Shown here: one piece after another, positions 32,087 through 46,062 of the stretch | Layout of the letters: the number at the start of each line of letters is the position of its first letter | How positions within the stretch are numbered: position 1 is the stretch's first letter | From: Gloeopeniophorella convolvens | Lineage: Eukaryota; Basidiomycota; Agaricomycetes; Russulales | Length of the DNA stretch: 64,000 nt | NCBI GenBank assembly: GCA_022496205.1 | Contig: WTXD01000014.1 | Location: 496,001-560,000, forward strand | Direction: 5' to 3' | The notes under the pieces: model-generated | What the model saw: the letters and a program-made list of their open reading frames with translations, nothing else | Told to the model about the DNA's origin: nothing | Databases searched by the model: none | Program-made: the position numbers and the translations under genes

Positions 32087-35021
32087 ATGTCGAACGCTCA
32101 CAAGATCAAGATTATAGCGCGTCTCCGGCCTCCTATACCGGGCGAACTCAGCGACGACGGGATCAGAATAGTCGAAGCTGATGACGGACTTTCCGCCATA
32201 TGCGTAAACAATCCCCGAGACATCTCACAAGTCTTCAAATTCCCGTAAGGAGTCGTCCCTCTTCTACTGGCTGGTGGAGGCATGACAATGTACGGCCACA
32301 GTTTCTCTTCGTGCTATGGCCACGAATCTCTCCAAGAGGACATTTTCGAGACAGACGTACGGCCGCTGATCGACGTGGTATACAGCGGCGCGGTGAGTCG
32401 CGTTCCTGGGTGGCTCCTGTGTTGAATCTGAAGTGTCCTCAAACTAGACGGTCACCGTTTTCGCCTATGGTGTCACGTCTTCTGGTAAGACACATACCAT
32501 GCAAGGGACTCGTACACAACCTGGCGTCATTCCTCGCTCTGTTGAGGTGTGGCACCACTATAAAAGCTCTGCACTAGGCTGACCCATTGCAAGGCACTTT
32601 TCAACTATAAGGAGCGAATAACCGACCATGAAGTAACACTATCCGTATCCTACATGGAGATATACAAGGACGAGGTTTATGATCTTCTAGTTGACCGGGA
32701 AACTGTGAGTTCCCTGTCTTCTACCTACCTCTGAGGGGCAACCTGCGTGGGGAGTGTTCGACGTACTTTCTCATGGTGTTTACATAGGCGCCAAAGTTAC
32801 CAGTCAGAGAAAATGACGTTGGCCAGGTCTTCGTCGCAAATCTATCGTCAATGCCAGTAGATGACATCGACGAATTCCTCAGGATTTATACGTATGTCAT
32901 GTATCAATTGTTGATGTCCCTCCTTCTGATCTAGTCATTCCCGAACAGAATTGCCAACAAGAAGCGCTCAGTTGGATCCACTCTCCTCAACAGGGCATCT
33001 TCACGGTCGCACGCTATCTTAACACTCCAGGCGAGGTTGACCCAGGGAACCAAGGGTATGTCAGCACCATCACGCCAAAGAATCGGAAAGATGACGGTGC
33101 TCACATAGTCTTGACTGGAAAAATGAACTTGGTTGACCTGGCCGGCTCTGAGAATAATAAGGTCTGTGTCGATAGGCAGGAGGCTCAAGACGATCTGCTT
33201 ACTTTTGCTACATAGATGACAGGAAATGATCAGTCTCGCCTCCAGGAGTCGGCGGCCATAAACAAGTCTTTGAGCGTGTTAGGGCAGGTTGTTCACGCAC
33301 TGAACCAAGGAGCTGTGAGTTGTAATCTCTTCACTTGTACACTCCTTCACGGCTCTTTCAGTCCCGGATACCGTACCGCAACTCCAAACTGACACGGATA
33401 TTACAAGATGCATTAGGGGGCTCGTCTGTTGGTCTCCTTATATGCAACTTAGCGCCTGGTATCAAATTCCGCCAGGATACTCTGAACACTCTCAAGTAGC
33501 TTAATTCCCTTGACTTATGATGACACACTAAACTGCAACGTAGTTTCGCCTCCCGGACCAAGAATGTCGAGAACAAACCAGTTATCAACGAGCAAGGTGA
33601 GTCATCCATCTCATCCCTTCGCGGTCACGGCTCATGTACATGTTTCACAGACTCACGACCAACCCCAAAGCCACACTTTGCAGCGGTTCAACAGGCACCA
33701 CCAAAGATGGCTCTTTTGGCAATGGCACCGCCAGTTGCTGGACCCTCACGCCCTCGCCCTTCGGTAGTTGGAACCCGAGGCGCCGCCGCGGGAGCTGTTG
33801 GTGCCACACGCCCATCTCGGATGCCTCGCATTTCTGCCGCTTTCCAAATTGCCGAGTCAATCCCACATATCATAGGCAAGCGGAAGGAGGCGGCGGGCGG
33901 TGCCTCTCGGGAACGCCCCAATACCAACAAAGTGGCCTTCACTGATCAAGATCTCGATGACAGGGTAATTACGAGCGAAAGAAATATAGCTATCAGCTGA
34001 CTCGTCTTACAGATCTCCAAAGCCGTAGAGGCAGAGGTAGAACGCCGATTGAAAGAGAAATTGGTGGAGCTGGAACGTCAACGTCAGGCGGATGAAGCCG
34101 ACCGGGGACGCAGGGATGCAGAGACTACTGTTGTCCTGCGAGATCAATCGCTTGAAGTGTCGCAGCGTAGCTTGCCTCCTGGTCTGCTGACACCTCTCCT
34201 CAAACGTCATGAAGACCTCGACAATGAGTTGCGTAGGCGGTTGCAGGAGCTGGAGCGAAAATAGTGAGTTTCAAGTTCGACGTAGCAGGCCTCCCCTCAT
34301 GCCTCAGAAGCGAGCGAGGTAGGCAGGACGGGGAATTTGTCCGCAGTCTTTCGCCCACGTCGCGGAAGAAGACTGGCCGCGCATACGTCGCACTAGCTAG
34401 AGCGCATTCCGAGAAGTGCGTGTGCTCGACCTGGTCGATCTCTTCGCGCGAACCTGACATCATCTGCAGAGGTGACCTGCAAGTTGCGCTCGATCTCTAC
34501 CGCAAGGCTGAGACCTACGTCCCTGACAACATGAAGCTGAAAGAGAGGTGGATGCTTTTTGTTATCGAAGTGTTCTTGTATAAGCTTACATTACCTCCCA
34601 CCTAATCCTATAACCTTGTCGACTCAATCACAGGATCATGGACATTAAATGGGCCGTGGCGAACGGAATAGCGCTTCAACCATCCCCCAAACGGCCAAAG
34701 CGGACCAAATCAAAGAAGAAAGCCAGGCAAGCAACACAGGCCAGAACCCTGGGAACCACTCTTGATACAATCTCTGAAGGGGGCGGGAACGGCGAAGAGA
34801 GTCACGACGACGAAACAGTGGAGGTCCTGCTGGAGGATGAGACCGTCACCAACTTCCTTCCTGCTGACCTGGCCACTAAGCCAGTTTTTGGTGTTGAGCT
34901 CACCAATAGCCCCCACAAGCGAGGGTTTGTTGATGATACCAACGGAGACGCTCCGCTATCTCCGCCCAGAAAGCTGCGCCGCGAAGTCGTCGACGCTGCG
35001 GATGGCGAGGTCAGTAACTGA
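32087..35021 (+). CDS. Kinesin motor protein with TPR-like C-terminal region
   Basis: About twelve exons. The motor domain is N-terminal: HKIKIIARLRPPIPGE, P-loop FAYGVTSSGKTHTM, SVSYMEIYKDEVYDLLV, switch I NRASSRSHAILTLQ, switch II MNLVDLAGSEN, LQESAAINKSLSVLGQVVHA and IPYRNSKLTRILQDALGGSS. A Pro-rich linker and coiled coil follow (KAVEAEVERRLKEKLVELER). A TPR-like helical pair is next: AYVALARAHSEKGDLQVALD then LYRKAETYVPDNMKLKER. The tail is basic (PSPKRPKRTKSKKKARQ) with a C-terminal PLSPPRKLRREV that could be a nuclear signal. All nucleotide-binding motifs are intact. The layout and basic tail would fit a chromosome-associated kinesin such as the KIF22/kinesin-10 type, but the subfamily is not settled. 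Confidence 0.9.
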
Positions 35022-35906
35022 GGGTAGCCGAGCCACCAATCAGCCCCTCTTGATGGGATATTGGCCTAGGGGGAAACTCAGTCACGGCTTATCTTTGCAT
35101 GCTCGGTCCTTCCTCCCTCTGTTCGATATGTGTAGCTATAATGTGCTGTTTCCGTTGTTTTGGTGTACGCGTGCATTATATGGTAATTCGACTAGATAAT
35201 CAATTCAAATTGGTTATATACCCCGTCCTGGTGTCCACAGTGCCCACCCGACGAATTTGGTGATCCTACGCGCGCGGCGAGTGCTCCCTCCGAGTTCCTC
35301 CGGCTAACATAGCACAAGCCCGGTGAATTCAAACTCGCGTGGCACGCATCATCATATGCATTATGCATTTGCATTACCGGGTACCACTTGGTACCACAGG
35401 TCTGGGTCATCACAGCAACGGGGCGGATCGGCAAAGTAGCGGGGCCAGGGACCCGTGCAGAGTTGCAAGCGCTGCAGAGTTGGCGCGGAGTCTGTGCATG
35501 GCCTCTCAACTATTATTGGGTACAGCTGATGAGCAAGCACATCGGACACCCAGCTTTATCAACGCCAGCCGAGTTTAAACCGCGCTTGTATTAGAGCACA
35601 TAAAAGGACACGAAAGACGAATACCGATACACGTCAAATGTCGAATCTACGGACGCCTGCAGTTACAGAATCTCCGATCTAACTAGGAACAGTCAATGAT
35701 GCAAGCAGTATTTGATACAAAAACAACAGGCTGGCAGATAAGGCAAAAGTCAAAAGTCAAAAAGCTATTGATACAAGTTCGCAGTTCTCAGTGAGGTAAG
35801 TGAACAACATATTGAGACACGAGTCGATAAACGGAAGGCGGACCCTGTATCCGTCGATAGGGCGGAATCTGAGCTGGTTTATCTTGTGGTTGCCTCGTCG
35901 ACCGCC
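35022..35906. other. Convergent intergenic region
   Basis: About 880 bp, with a short repeated GGTACCACTT/GGTACCACAG near 35379-35398 and an AAAAGTC-type direct repeat near 35746-35761. No gene was recognised. Confidence 0.4.
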
Positions 35907-36697
35907 TCAACTCAGGACGCGGGGTAGCGACCAGAGCCGTGTCCATACGGATACTAGAACGGAGAAACGATGTGCGACTTTAGCGGTGGTTCCACAAGCG
36001 GAAAGTAGGTCGGGCACCTGTTGGGAAGTTTGTCCGGGAGTGACGTTCGGTGGGTTGGTGCGGCTCGACTGCTGGTATACAGCGAACTCGGGGAAAGGCC
36101 CGGATAAAAAGATTGCGCCGACAAGTAATGACACCGACGTCGAAGTAGGGTAAATCATTATGCCCGCGCCCGGCAGGCTGTCTGGAGCGTTCCAAGGCGC
36201 CATTGCCACCTGCGTGTGATATGAACGCTCAAACTCCCCGAAGCACATGCAAACGATGGTAGGTGCTCACGATCTGATTGTCAAGCAGAAGGCGGCTTAA
36301 ATTGGCGAAATTGGCCTGGTTAGCTGCGTTGGTAGCAGGATCAGGATGTTTGTCCGGCATGAGCGCGCAGATGGGCGGGTTGTAGCGCTTGACCCAAGCC
36401 TTGACGTCGTTGTGTGCAACGCGGCGGGCTCCGAGGTAGACATAGAGACGCCTCGGCCAGAGCTCCATTCGACTGACGCATGCTGAATCAGGACGCGTTT
36501 GGAACAGCCTCGTTTGCGCAGTAGACGTACTTCTCACCATCGGTCTCTGCCGCAGTGACATACACGTCCTGATATGTACCCTGGGCATTGTTCATGAACG
36601 TCAAGGTAAGAGTTCCCTGCCATGGCCGCCGTTGCTGCACCTGTTCCGTAGGCGGGGGTATGAAGGACTCGAGATGTGTGGGGAGACGGAGAGCCAT
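35907..36697 (-). CDS. Small protein, possible Med25 ACID/PTOV-like domain
   Basis: Starts at ATG 36697; an AT-rich TTTAAA element lies about 40 bp upstream (36734-36739). Splicing with donor GTACGT and acceptor CGTCAG joins RRPWQGTLTLTF and YVTAAETDGEN to RMELWPRRLYVYLGARRV. Next come DVKAWVKRYNPPICALMPD and FANLSRLLLDNQI. A second splice gives VAMAPWNAPDSLPGAGIM and IYPTSTSVSLLVGAIFLSG. The order W-x-G-x-L, WPxxL, a Trp/Pro-rich middle and a final hydrophobic strand resembles the activator-interacting (ACID/PTOV) domain of Mediator subunit 25. There is no von Willebrand domain. The 3' end is uncertain (PEFAVYQQSSRTNPP and beyond). The fold assignment is an inference from pattern. Confidence 0.5.
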
Positions 36698-36739
36698 GAC
36701 TATGGAGGAATAGATAGGCGAACATTGCCTCTCTTTAAA

Positions 36740-39700
36740 TGCGGGGGAAAGAGTATACATAATCGGGGAGGAGAGGTTGGAGATGGTGACAGAGAAAGCG
36801 GCCCAGGCAAGTTCCGGATGGGGGCTCCCGTATTTCCAGAGCGGATTATTTCGGGTGTACGGTAATTGTCGAAGGCGTGATCCCAGCAGATCTGCGACGG
36901 AACGGCGTGCGGAGATGGGCAGATATTATCTTCGAATTTCGAAAACCCACATATCTGAGAGAACACGGCTGGTCTAACCTGGCAACGGACACGACGAGGC
37001 TCCAAAACGGTCATCGGAGAGAAACACACCGCCGACAGCCCTACGACACACGATTCCTAGGTTTTCCGGACGGAGACCGTGGCAACCCATCAAACGCCTG
37101 TTTTGGCGGGACGAGAGACCTCCGGGAGGACCCTGCCAGTAACGGGGAGCAGAAGAGGAGAGGTGCCTAGCAGACTGAGCACCCGCCACGGACCGGTTCA
37201 GCGTCAGGACGAACGAATGAATTCGAGGAAGCTCTCCCGAGCGCAATCCCTGTTTCCAGGCTCGCGCATGCTCGAGGCCCAACGCAGACTGCGCTATTCC
37301 GGTAGACTGCGAGTAGGTACCTGCTTTGGAAGACGCTTGCATCGATCGCTCAGTATGGGCTGCTTCCAGCCAAGCGCTGCACGCTCATCGCGTCGGAACG
37401 GAAACTCATTGTCCGCGCGCCTATCCTCCCACTCACGTTGCTAGGGACCGTACTTGGTGTGCCACCAGGGCGTACAAGCCTCTCTGTGTGTTCCCAGCAG
37501 GGCGCATGCCACGTGCATACACAACTCGCCGGGCAGCCCGCGCGCACAGGCTCAGGTTCAAAACTCAAAGGGCACGTCGGATAGAACATTCCCACCCAAT
37601 GACACCCTCGAAGCTGCCTGGGATCTCGATTCCGCACCTCGATAGTCAACGTTTATTCGTTAGAATTTGGTCAACATCGTCAAGGCAATGTTCCTAGCCA
37701 CGTGGAATCCACGCGAGCTCCTAACCTCGCGTCATCTCCCCGAAGGCGAAACGGTGTGTTGAAAAACAGCACCATGCACTGACCTTCGACCATGGAGAGA
37801 ACCGGAGGAGCGGGTAAGAGTCCTTGGGACGGGCGCGATCCTGCCCCACGACACTTAGACAATCATACTTGGATTACATATCCCGTCTGAGACCGGCCGC
37901 AAGCTGCGTACGCGTTCTGGTGTTTCATCATGAAGAGCCTTGACTAGCTGCCGGGTCATTCAAGCGCCTTGACAATTGGGAAGAGTCATATGTGCCCCTC
38001 CAACGTTTCTGAGTTACCAAGTGCTCAAGCGCCCATCGGAAGAGGACTACCGGCGCTGCACCGCCTTCTCTATTGAAGATTGTCTGGGATCGGTCCGCAG
38101 CTGCCAACTTTGAAGCAGGGTGCGGACCTGCGCGGACACTGCAGTCAGACTTGATGAGTACTGTTGCTTGATGCATTGATCGTTGGATAAGATTGTGGAG
38201 CTGGAGCTGCGAGACCAGCTACACTAGGAAAGCTTATCCCGCGAATGTGTTGAAATAGGTTTAATAGCTCTATGCGGTAGGAACTGAGCTGCATGTCACT
38301 AGGTATACGCGCATTTGTATTTACCTATGCGCGGAGACCCAAATTGACAAGGCGGAGCTTCACGGGTCGGTCGGTTGGCGGATGAGCGTCGCAGTGGAGT
38401 AACTGAAGTTTGGGCAATGGTCAGACCGACCCACTGCCATGGGACCACAAACTACCGATATCTGAATGCGCAAACCGAGGGGAAAGCACAAAAAAGGGCG
38501 GTCCAGCTGTGGAGGAATGTGCAACCGGGTGTGGCAGCCGGGGATCCAGGAGGATTTGAAAAAGAGATAGTAAATGATTGAAAACAGACAGGGGTGCAAT
38601 AGAGTGGAAACGCGAGAAGTAAGCAAAGATAAGCAGTTAGCTGGTGGTGAGATGCAGGATCAGTCACCGTCATAGTGAAATGGAGCGAAGGTACACACAG
38701 TGACTCACTGTAGGCTCGCGGCGACCGTCAGCTCGCTCCCAAATTCGGAGGTCACAAAGACTCCAGGGAACGTTGCGCCGGTGAAGTCGGGGCTATCTCC
38801 ACTTCATTAACTGCATCATATCCGTACAGTTGGCCTATCTATGGGATCTCCCCGAGCAGTGCATCATCGATCTCCGCAACGGCAACGTGTCCGTCACGAT
38901 CAACAGGAGCGACGGAGATCGTAGCCACTGAAGTGAGTGCCGCGTCAGTGAGGAACGGGTGAAATGATGTTACAGAAACCAACGAGGGGCGTTGTTCTAC
39001 GTTGACGTGACCCCCGCGCCTCGATATTCGTATGATTCAGAGCATTGCAAGTATCGCCGACGGGCGATGGATCCGTGTGTTATCGGCCAAGGAGTTCGCA
39101 TATCACCATGAGTGCAGCAAGAACCTGACAACGCTCGCATATGAGATCCGGGACTCCAGTCAGGAATCGAAGGTTCAGGCCCCTGTGACGAGCACACCAA
39201 CGCTAAATTAGCTCAGCAATTGACAAGGAAGGGAAGTGGCTACGCGTCATCTGTGCATCATGCCACACCTACACGACCTGTCAGGCGGAATGTGGTGGAC
39301 TTGTGAGTCGCCGAATGTTTTCCCATGACGACGCTTTGGACGGCTATAGAACAACGCAGCCCGGAAGACGCCCCTGTATTCCGAAGGGACGTAACATGCG
39401 GAGCGAAAGCAGGCCTTGGGGTTACGCGAAATGGCAGGTACAACCAATCTCCGGAAGCCAAACACCTGAACGCCGTAGTCATCGCTGTGTCACATAAGAT
39501 AGGGGTGTGCCCTGGAAGGTAGAGAATGTTGTGCCCAGCGCGACACCGTACTGCGCACACGGAGATCTCGGGGAGAGGCCCAAAGAGAGTGACTTCCTTC
39601 ACGTTACAAGCGGGCCGATTGCACGTAGGACGTCGGATTTCAGAGATGAACAATACGGATCAGCCTAAGCCTAAGATCGCCCAAAGCTGGTCGATTTGTT

Positions 39701-39900
39701 TGGCTAAGGTTGCACGCGACATCCGAAAGATAGAGAGAGCGCTGCAGAAAACACGGCGTGACGTCAAACAGATATTGTGAACAAGGACAAAGGGGTCGCC
39801 AAGTGGTTATCGAGCCAGTGGATTCGAAGTTGTCGACTCGCCCACGAACTTGCACCAAGGCCCGTCTCCAAGGTGATTCCCACGGTTACGTGCCCATCAC
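36740..39900. other. Gene-poor 3.2-kb interval with isolated coding-like exons
   Basis: No complete gene could be built. The best fragment is on the minus strand at about 38710-38800: SPDFTGATFPGVFVTSEFG followed by SELTVAASLQ and TGA. It is preceded near 38860-38945 by ISVAPVDRDGHVAVAEIDDA, after an acceptor CACTTCAG; this patch ends at an in-frame TAG. They look like the last exons of a degenerate or unrecognised gene. A short basic patch on the plus strand (39646-39780, KVARDIRKIERALQKTRRDV) is also coding-like. The remainder holds nothing recognisable. Confidence 0.35.
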
Positions 39901-41480
39901 ATGACGAGCGCGTCCCCAGGCACTCCGCACTGGCAACTAAATACCAAGGCGCGAGCCTGCACCTGGTCGTCGACTCGGATGACTCAACACCTCGTCTCCG
40001 CGCTCAACCCCACGCGTCTCGGCAGAACAATTCGCCAGATACTCGCGTCGAAACCAAGCAAAGAGGCGGTGCTGGTCCATGGATGGGTCAAGTCGGTCCG
40101 CGTGCAGAAGAGGGTCGCGTTTGCGATGATTCATGACGGCACAACCGTGCAGAATCTCCAAGTGGTCTTCCAAGATCCCAAGCTCGCGAAACCGTCAGTG
40201 TGTCTGCTCGTCTCCATGGAGTATTGACGTAGTCCTTTCGCCTTTCGACAGACTGACGAACGGTGCGAGTGTGCGCCTGAGGGGCATACTTACTCCGAGT
40301 CTTGGAGCGGGCCAAGAGACGGAGTTGGTCGCAGAGTCCGTGGATGTCCTGGGTGCGTGTGACCCGGAGGTATGGGCCTTTCTGAGCGAATGTTTCTCGT
40401 GGTGTTCACTTCTGCTCTCAGACCTATCCTATTCAGAAGCAGACTCTCACGACGGAATACCTCCGAGACCATGCACATTTGCGAGCCCGCACGGATGCCC
40501 AGGGCGCTGTGCTCAGGTTGCGCGACAGCACGATGCGGTGTCTGCACAATTTCTTCCAGCAAAACGACTTCACATACGTGCATACACCCATCATCACGTC
40601 TAACGATGCTGAAGGCGCTGGAGAGACCTTTCGCATAGCACCCCTTCCTTCCCATCCCACTGGTCCAGATGCGAAGGAGAAAGACTCAGAGTTCTTCCAC
40701 AAGCCGTCATTTCTGACTGTGTCATCACAACTCCATCTCGAGGCCCTCTCAAATGCTGTAGCGCGGGTTTGGACGCTGTCCCCTTGTTTCCGCGCTGAGC
40801 GCTCGCAGACTTCCCGACATCTCGCCGAGTTCTGGATGCTCGAGGCTGAATGGGCATTTACCAGCTCTGTACATGATATCTGTGACGTCGTGGAAGCTTC
40901 CCTCAAGCATGTCCTTGGATTCGACTCGCTAGATCGCAATCTCTTACTCAAGGAAGCCGACAAGTCGCGGTCTCCGGTGGCCGTGGCATCCGAGATACCA
41001 TGGGCGCGCATCACATACACGGACGCGATCCGCGAGCTGCAGCAGAGCGGTGAGAGGTTCCAGTTCGCGCCTGCATGGGGCGCACCCCTGCAAAGCGAGC
41101 ACGAGCGCTGGCTCGCGGAGGTGTTCGCTGGCCGTCCCATTTTCGTCAGAGACTACCCTGCGGCCATCAAGCCATTCTACATGCGCCGAAACGACGACGG
41201 CAAGACAGTCGCTTGCTTTGACTTGCTGGTGCCCCACATTGGGGAGCTCGTTGGAGGGTCGCTGCGCGAGGAGCGATTGGATCTGCTCAAAGCCGCTGTG
41301 AAGCAGCACGAGTTGGACGAGGAGGCATACCGTTGGTACGTCGAACTCCGCAGGTTCGGCGGTGCTCCCCATGGTGGCTATGGAATGGGCTTCGAACGTC
41401 TCATTAGTTGGTTGAGTGGGATCGAGAACGTGCGCGAGTGCATTCCAATGCCTCGGTGGTCTGGCAGGATGCTTTTATAA
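39901..41480 (+). CDS. Mitochondrial asparaginyl-tRNA synthetase
   Basis: Three exons. Exon 1 has the OB-fold anticodon domain: AVLVHGWVKSVRVQKRVAF and HDGTTVQNLQVVFQDPKLA. Exon 2 gives GASVRLRGILTPSLG and TELVAESVDVLG. Exon 3, from TYPIQKQTLTTEYLRDHAHL, carries the class II catalytic core. The core includes DFTYVHTPIITSNDAEGAGE, PSFLTVSSQLHLEALS, motif 2 SPCFRAERSQTSRHLAEFWM, FDLLVPHIGELVGGSLRE and motif 3 GGYGMGFERLI. It charges mitochondrial tRNA-Asn. The start may be ATG 39901 or the in-frame ATG 39979 (MTQHLVSALNPTRLGR); both upstream stretches are basic and fit a targeting peptide. AsnRS is favoured over AspRS because the OB domain and catalytic core lack the AspRS insertions. Confidence 0.88.
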
Positions 41481-41824
41481 CCCTCGGTTTGTGTTCATCT
41501 AGTTAGATCATAGGATGCTAAATGACCGGTGCTCTGACACAAAATCTTCGGGGAATAGTGGATTGAATTCGTCTTCCATTGTCAGCCCAGGACCGACCTA
41601 AGTAGACAGTGTTGACAGGGTATGTACACGCAGCAGATGTGCCAGGAAGTATAAAAAGAACATTGGTATAACTCGCGAGATATGCGTACAGGCAGCTGCG
41701 GGGAGTGCAGTGTTGCAGACTATTGCGCTTCTTCTGTGGTGCGGTGGTGGCTGGTCACCTCGTGGTAAATTAGTACTGTGAGCGGGTTTGGTCAGGGTTG
41801 GGAACTGCGGAGAAAGAGAGGGAA
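41481..41824. other. Convergent 3' intergenic region
   Basis: About 340 bp between AsnRS and the MAPK gene. No coding signal was seen; probably two 3' untranslated regions. Confidence 0.45.
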
Positions 41825-43238
<1,414 letters not shown>

Positions 43239-43738
43239 CGTGGGTGGCTGTCCGAGAGTCAGTTGCCCAAGTCCAAGGCGCGCGCTGGGTGCACTTGACT
43301 TGACAGGATCAGATCGGACGCCCGATCTGTCTGGGGGCCTATTGTAGGCTATTGTTCGGCGGTCGCAGCAGTTTCCCAGAAGGTTAATCCAGGTTAATCC
43401 CCCGACACGCCAGCGCATGCCCGCAAAAGGCGTGTTTGGCCCACTGCCCGCGACCGAGTCAAAGACCAAGTCACCACGACCGAGTCGCCACTCGAATTGG
43501 GCTGCCCGCCGAGGACTCGAGACCTCCGAGAGCCGTCGCCGGAGAAGCACGTGCGGGCCACGTGGGTGAAGACTGCGTCAAATTTAGCGCCGGATCCCGT
43601 TTAGGGAGGCTGCACGCTGCTTGCCAAGTCCTCCTCGACGCAGTGCGAGCTCCCAATCCTCTCTCCCTCCTCTCTTGTTCTGTACCACCCTCTCCATCTG
43701 TAGCACCCTAATCATCCTCGTTCCACACATATCTATCT
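43239..43738. promoter_or_regulatory. Divergent promoter region between MAPK and CCCH genes
   Basis: 500 bp separate the two start codons. Pyrimidine-rich stretches (TCTCTCCCTCCTCTC and similar) near 43660-43735 lie directly upstream of the plus-strand start, a common feature of fungal promoters. No gene was seen. Confidence 0.4.
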
Positions 43739-46062
43739 ATGCCCGTCCTCGATAAAAATGTCGACAACGACTTCGCCCGTGAACCAGAGCGGGAGAAGGG
43801 CCGCGAAGGGGAAGCCAGAGATCGCGAAAAGGGCCCAAAAGCCAAGGGTCCCGCTAAATGTGAGCTTCTGTTACCCTCTATCGCTTAATCGACTCATTTG
43901 ACTGCCGCCGCACAGCAAAGGACCTCTCCCATGTCCCCTGCAAGTTTTTCAAGGTCGGCTCTTGTACAGCCGGAGCGTCATGCCCCTTCTCGCACGCCGC
44001 CAACGAACCAGGCCAGCAAAAAGGTGTTTGCGCATGGTTCGTTAAAGGCAATTGCAAGTTCGGTCACAAATGCGCTCTTGCCCATATCTTGCCCGGCCAG
44101 AGCATGTCGATGGACCGCAAAAACAAAAAGGCCGCCCAGTTGGCTGCCAGTGCCAATGGTCAGCCCAGAGAGGGTAGCAAGGGCGCAAAGTCTCAAAAGC
44201 CTGGTGCGCAACCCAATACAGCAGCTGCCGGCGCAGGCTCCGGCGGCGCTTCTCGCAATACTCTCCTCTCTGGCTCGACCGCTCCCACTCGCATCCTCCA
44301 GGGTTCGGCACGTGCACCCATGCCGATCACTTTGAAGGCCGCCGTCTCCCCATCGGCCCCTGCACCTCCCGTTCAAGACACCGATTTTGCCTCGTACGGT
44401 TTGCCAGACGAGAGCAACAAGTTACCCAGTGCTCCCGCTCAAAACAAATCGTTCTCTCCTCCCGAGGAAGATGCCCAACTGCCTGTAGTAGATGGCACGC
44501 ATGCAGAGACCGCGGTTGCACAGGAAGATCAGCTTGATGTCGATACTCCCTCTTCTCCCTTGCCGTTCCACAGCCCATCTCTCACGCGTCAGGTCCATGT
44601 GCCAACAAACGCTGTGGACCTTGGTCCTATCGGCTCCCCCCGTTCCGTATCCTCGCATGATCAGCCTACTCGCACCAACGGCCTCTCTCCTGGTACATCA
44701 CCCTCTCAAGGCGCGGGTCTCCTTTCCACCTCCCCGTTCTCTGCTCCTGGCACGCAGTCCGTATTTTTCTCTTACGAGAACAAACCCAACCATTCCGAGG
44801 ACTTCAAGGCGCGCTCTGGTATCGCTGCCTCGTTGGGCGCCACGCGAACCTGGCGGGCGGAGCTTCCTGCAGGAGGCGCCCAGGATAGGTTCGGAAGCGA
44901 GATCGTTGTGGAAGACGAGGATCTGGAAGACTTTGTTCCTGGCTCTCTAAGCGAGCTGCTGACTCCGGAGGAGAGGTCGCGGAGGTACTCTCGGACGCGT
45001 CATACCAACGCCCCAGCAGGCGCAGCGTGGCCCGCCAACCCTCGCCCAAGTGCCGAAACTCATCACCATAGGTATTCGCGCTCGGTCCCGGCTCCTTCAC
45101 TTCTCGGGGATATCAAGTCAATTTGGTCGGAGGGCGGTCAGAATGTGGTTGGCTCTCCACTCAAGACCGGATTGGATCTCGGTGCCCCCGGAGGTGGGCC
45201 TGTTCCCGCCGTTGGCAACGGCACTCCCAGCTCGTTCAGGTCCAATTCTGGGTTCGGTGGCCGATCTCTCGCGGACGATCACATAAACTCCTTCTTGTCC
45301 CCTTCGAACGCTTCCGCTGCATTCCTTCCCGGGCCATATCATCGATACCTCAATTCGGGTAACGGTGGACACCGTGCGGGAGCTACGGCAGGAGCCCCAA
45401 CACTCCGTGCATACACACCTGCCGGTGCAAATGGCCCTGCAAGCGTGAACGCTGCGAACCTTCTGGCTCGTATCAACGACCCCGCCCCCGCCCCCGTCCA
45501 TCGTCAACCGTTCGACGGGACCTCCGAGTCGCTTGGCAATCAACCCTTCCAGCTCGGCAGGCCTATTCCCAATGGAGTCGACTTTAGAGGAGAACCAGAG
45601 GATGGTCACAATGTTCTTTCACCATCGGCTCGCGCCCTTCAGGCGCACGCTCCTGGACAGAGTTTGCCCCAGGGTCTTGCGGCTGGCTACTCTCGCATCC
45701 ATGCCATGCCACCTCCCCCTGGCATTCCCTCTCCTGCAGCCTCGAGCGCAATGGCACCGTCGCAGCCGAACTCATTCGCTCCGAGCTCGAGCTTCCAAGC
45801 CAATGCGAGCGATCGCGCTCAGTTCTCCGAGTGGCTGGGAATGTCTCCAGGCGCCCATCCTCCTCACGGGGTTACTGGCCTCGAGCCTCTGCCGGCTCGT
45901 GCACTGTACACGAACGTTGCAGCTGTCCGTCAAGTAGCGCAACCTGGAGGCCCTCCTGCTAGCCGCAACGTCAGCGGGAAGAGCTGGGGCACCCCACTGA
46001 GTCCGCTCACGAAGCCTGTTGCGACGGGAGACGATGACGACCTCTTCGACATGGATAGATGA
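43739..46062 (+). CDS. CCCH zinc-finger protein with long disordered tail
   Basis: Two exons, 43739-43859 and 43916-46062, give 755 aa. After an acidic/basic leader come two C-x7-C-x5-C-x3-H fingers near residues 48-90: CKFFKVGSCTAGASCPFSH and CAWFVKGNCKFGHKCALAH. The rest is Ser/Pro/Ala-rich and disordered, with short hydrophobic patches (EDLEDFVPGSLSELLTPEER). It ends in an acidic patch, DDDDLFDMDR. Tandem CCCH fingers of this type bind RNA; yeast Lee1 is a similar two-finger protein. It probably regulates mRNA, with targets unknown. The start is fixed by the intron phase, which joins the leader to the first finger. Confidence 0.88.
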
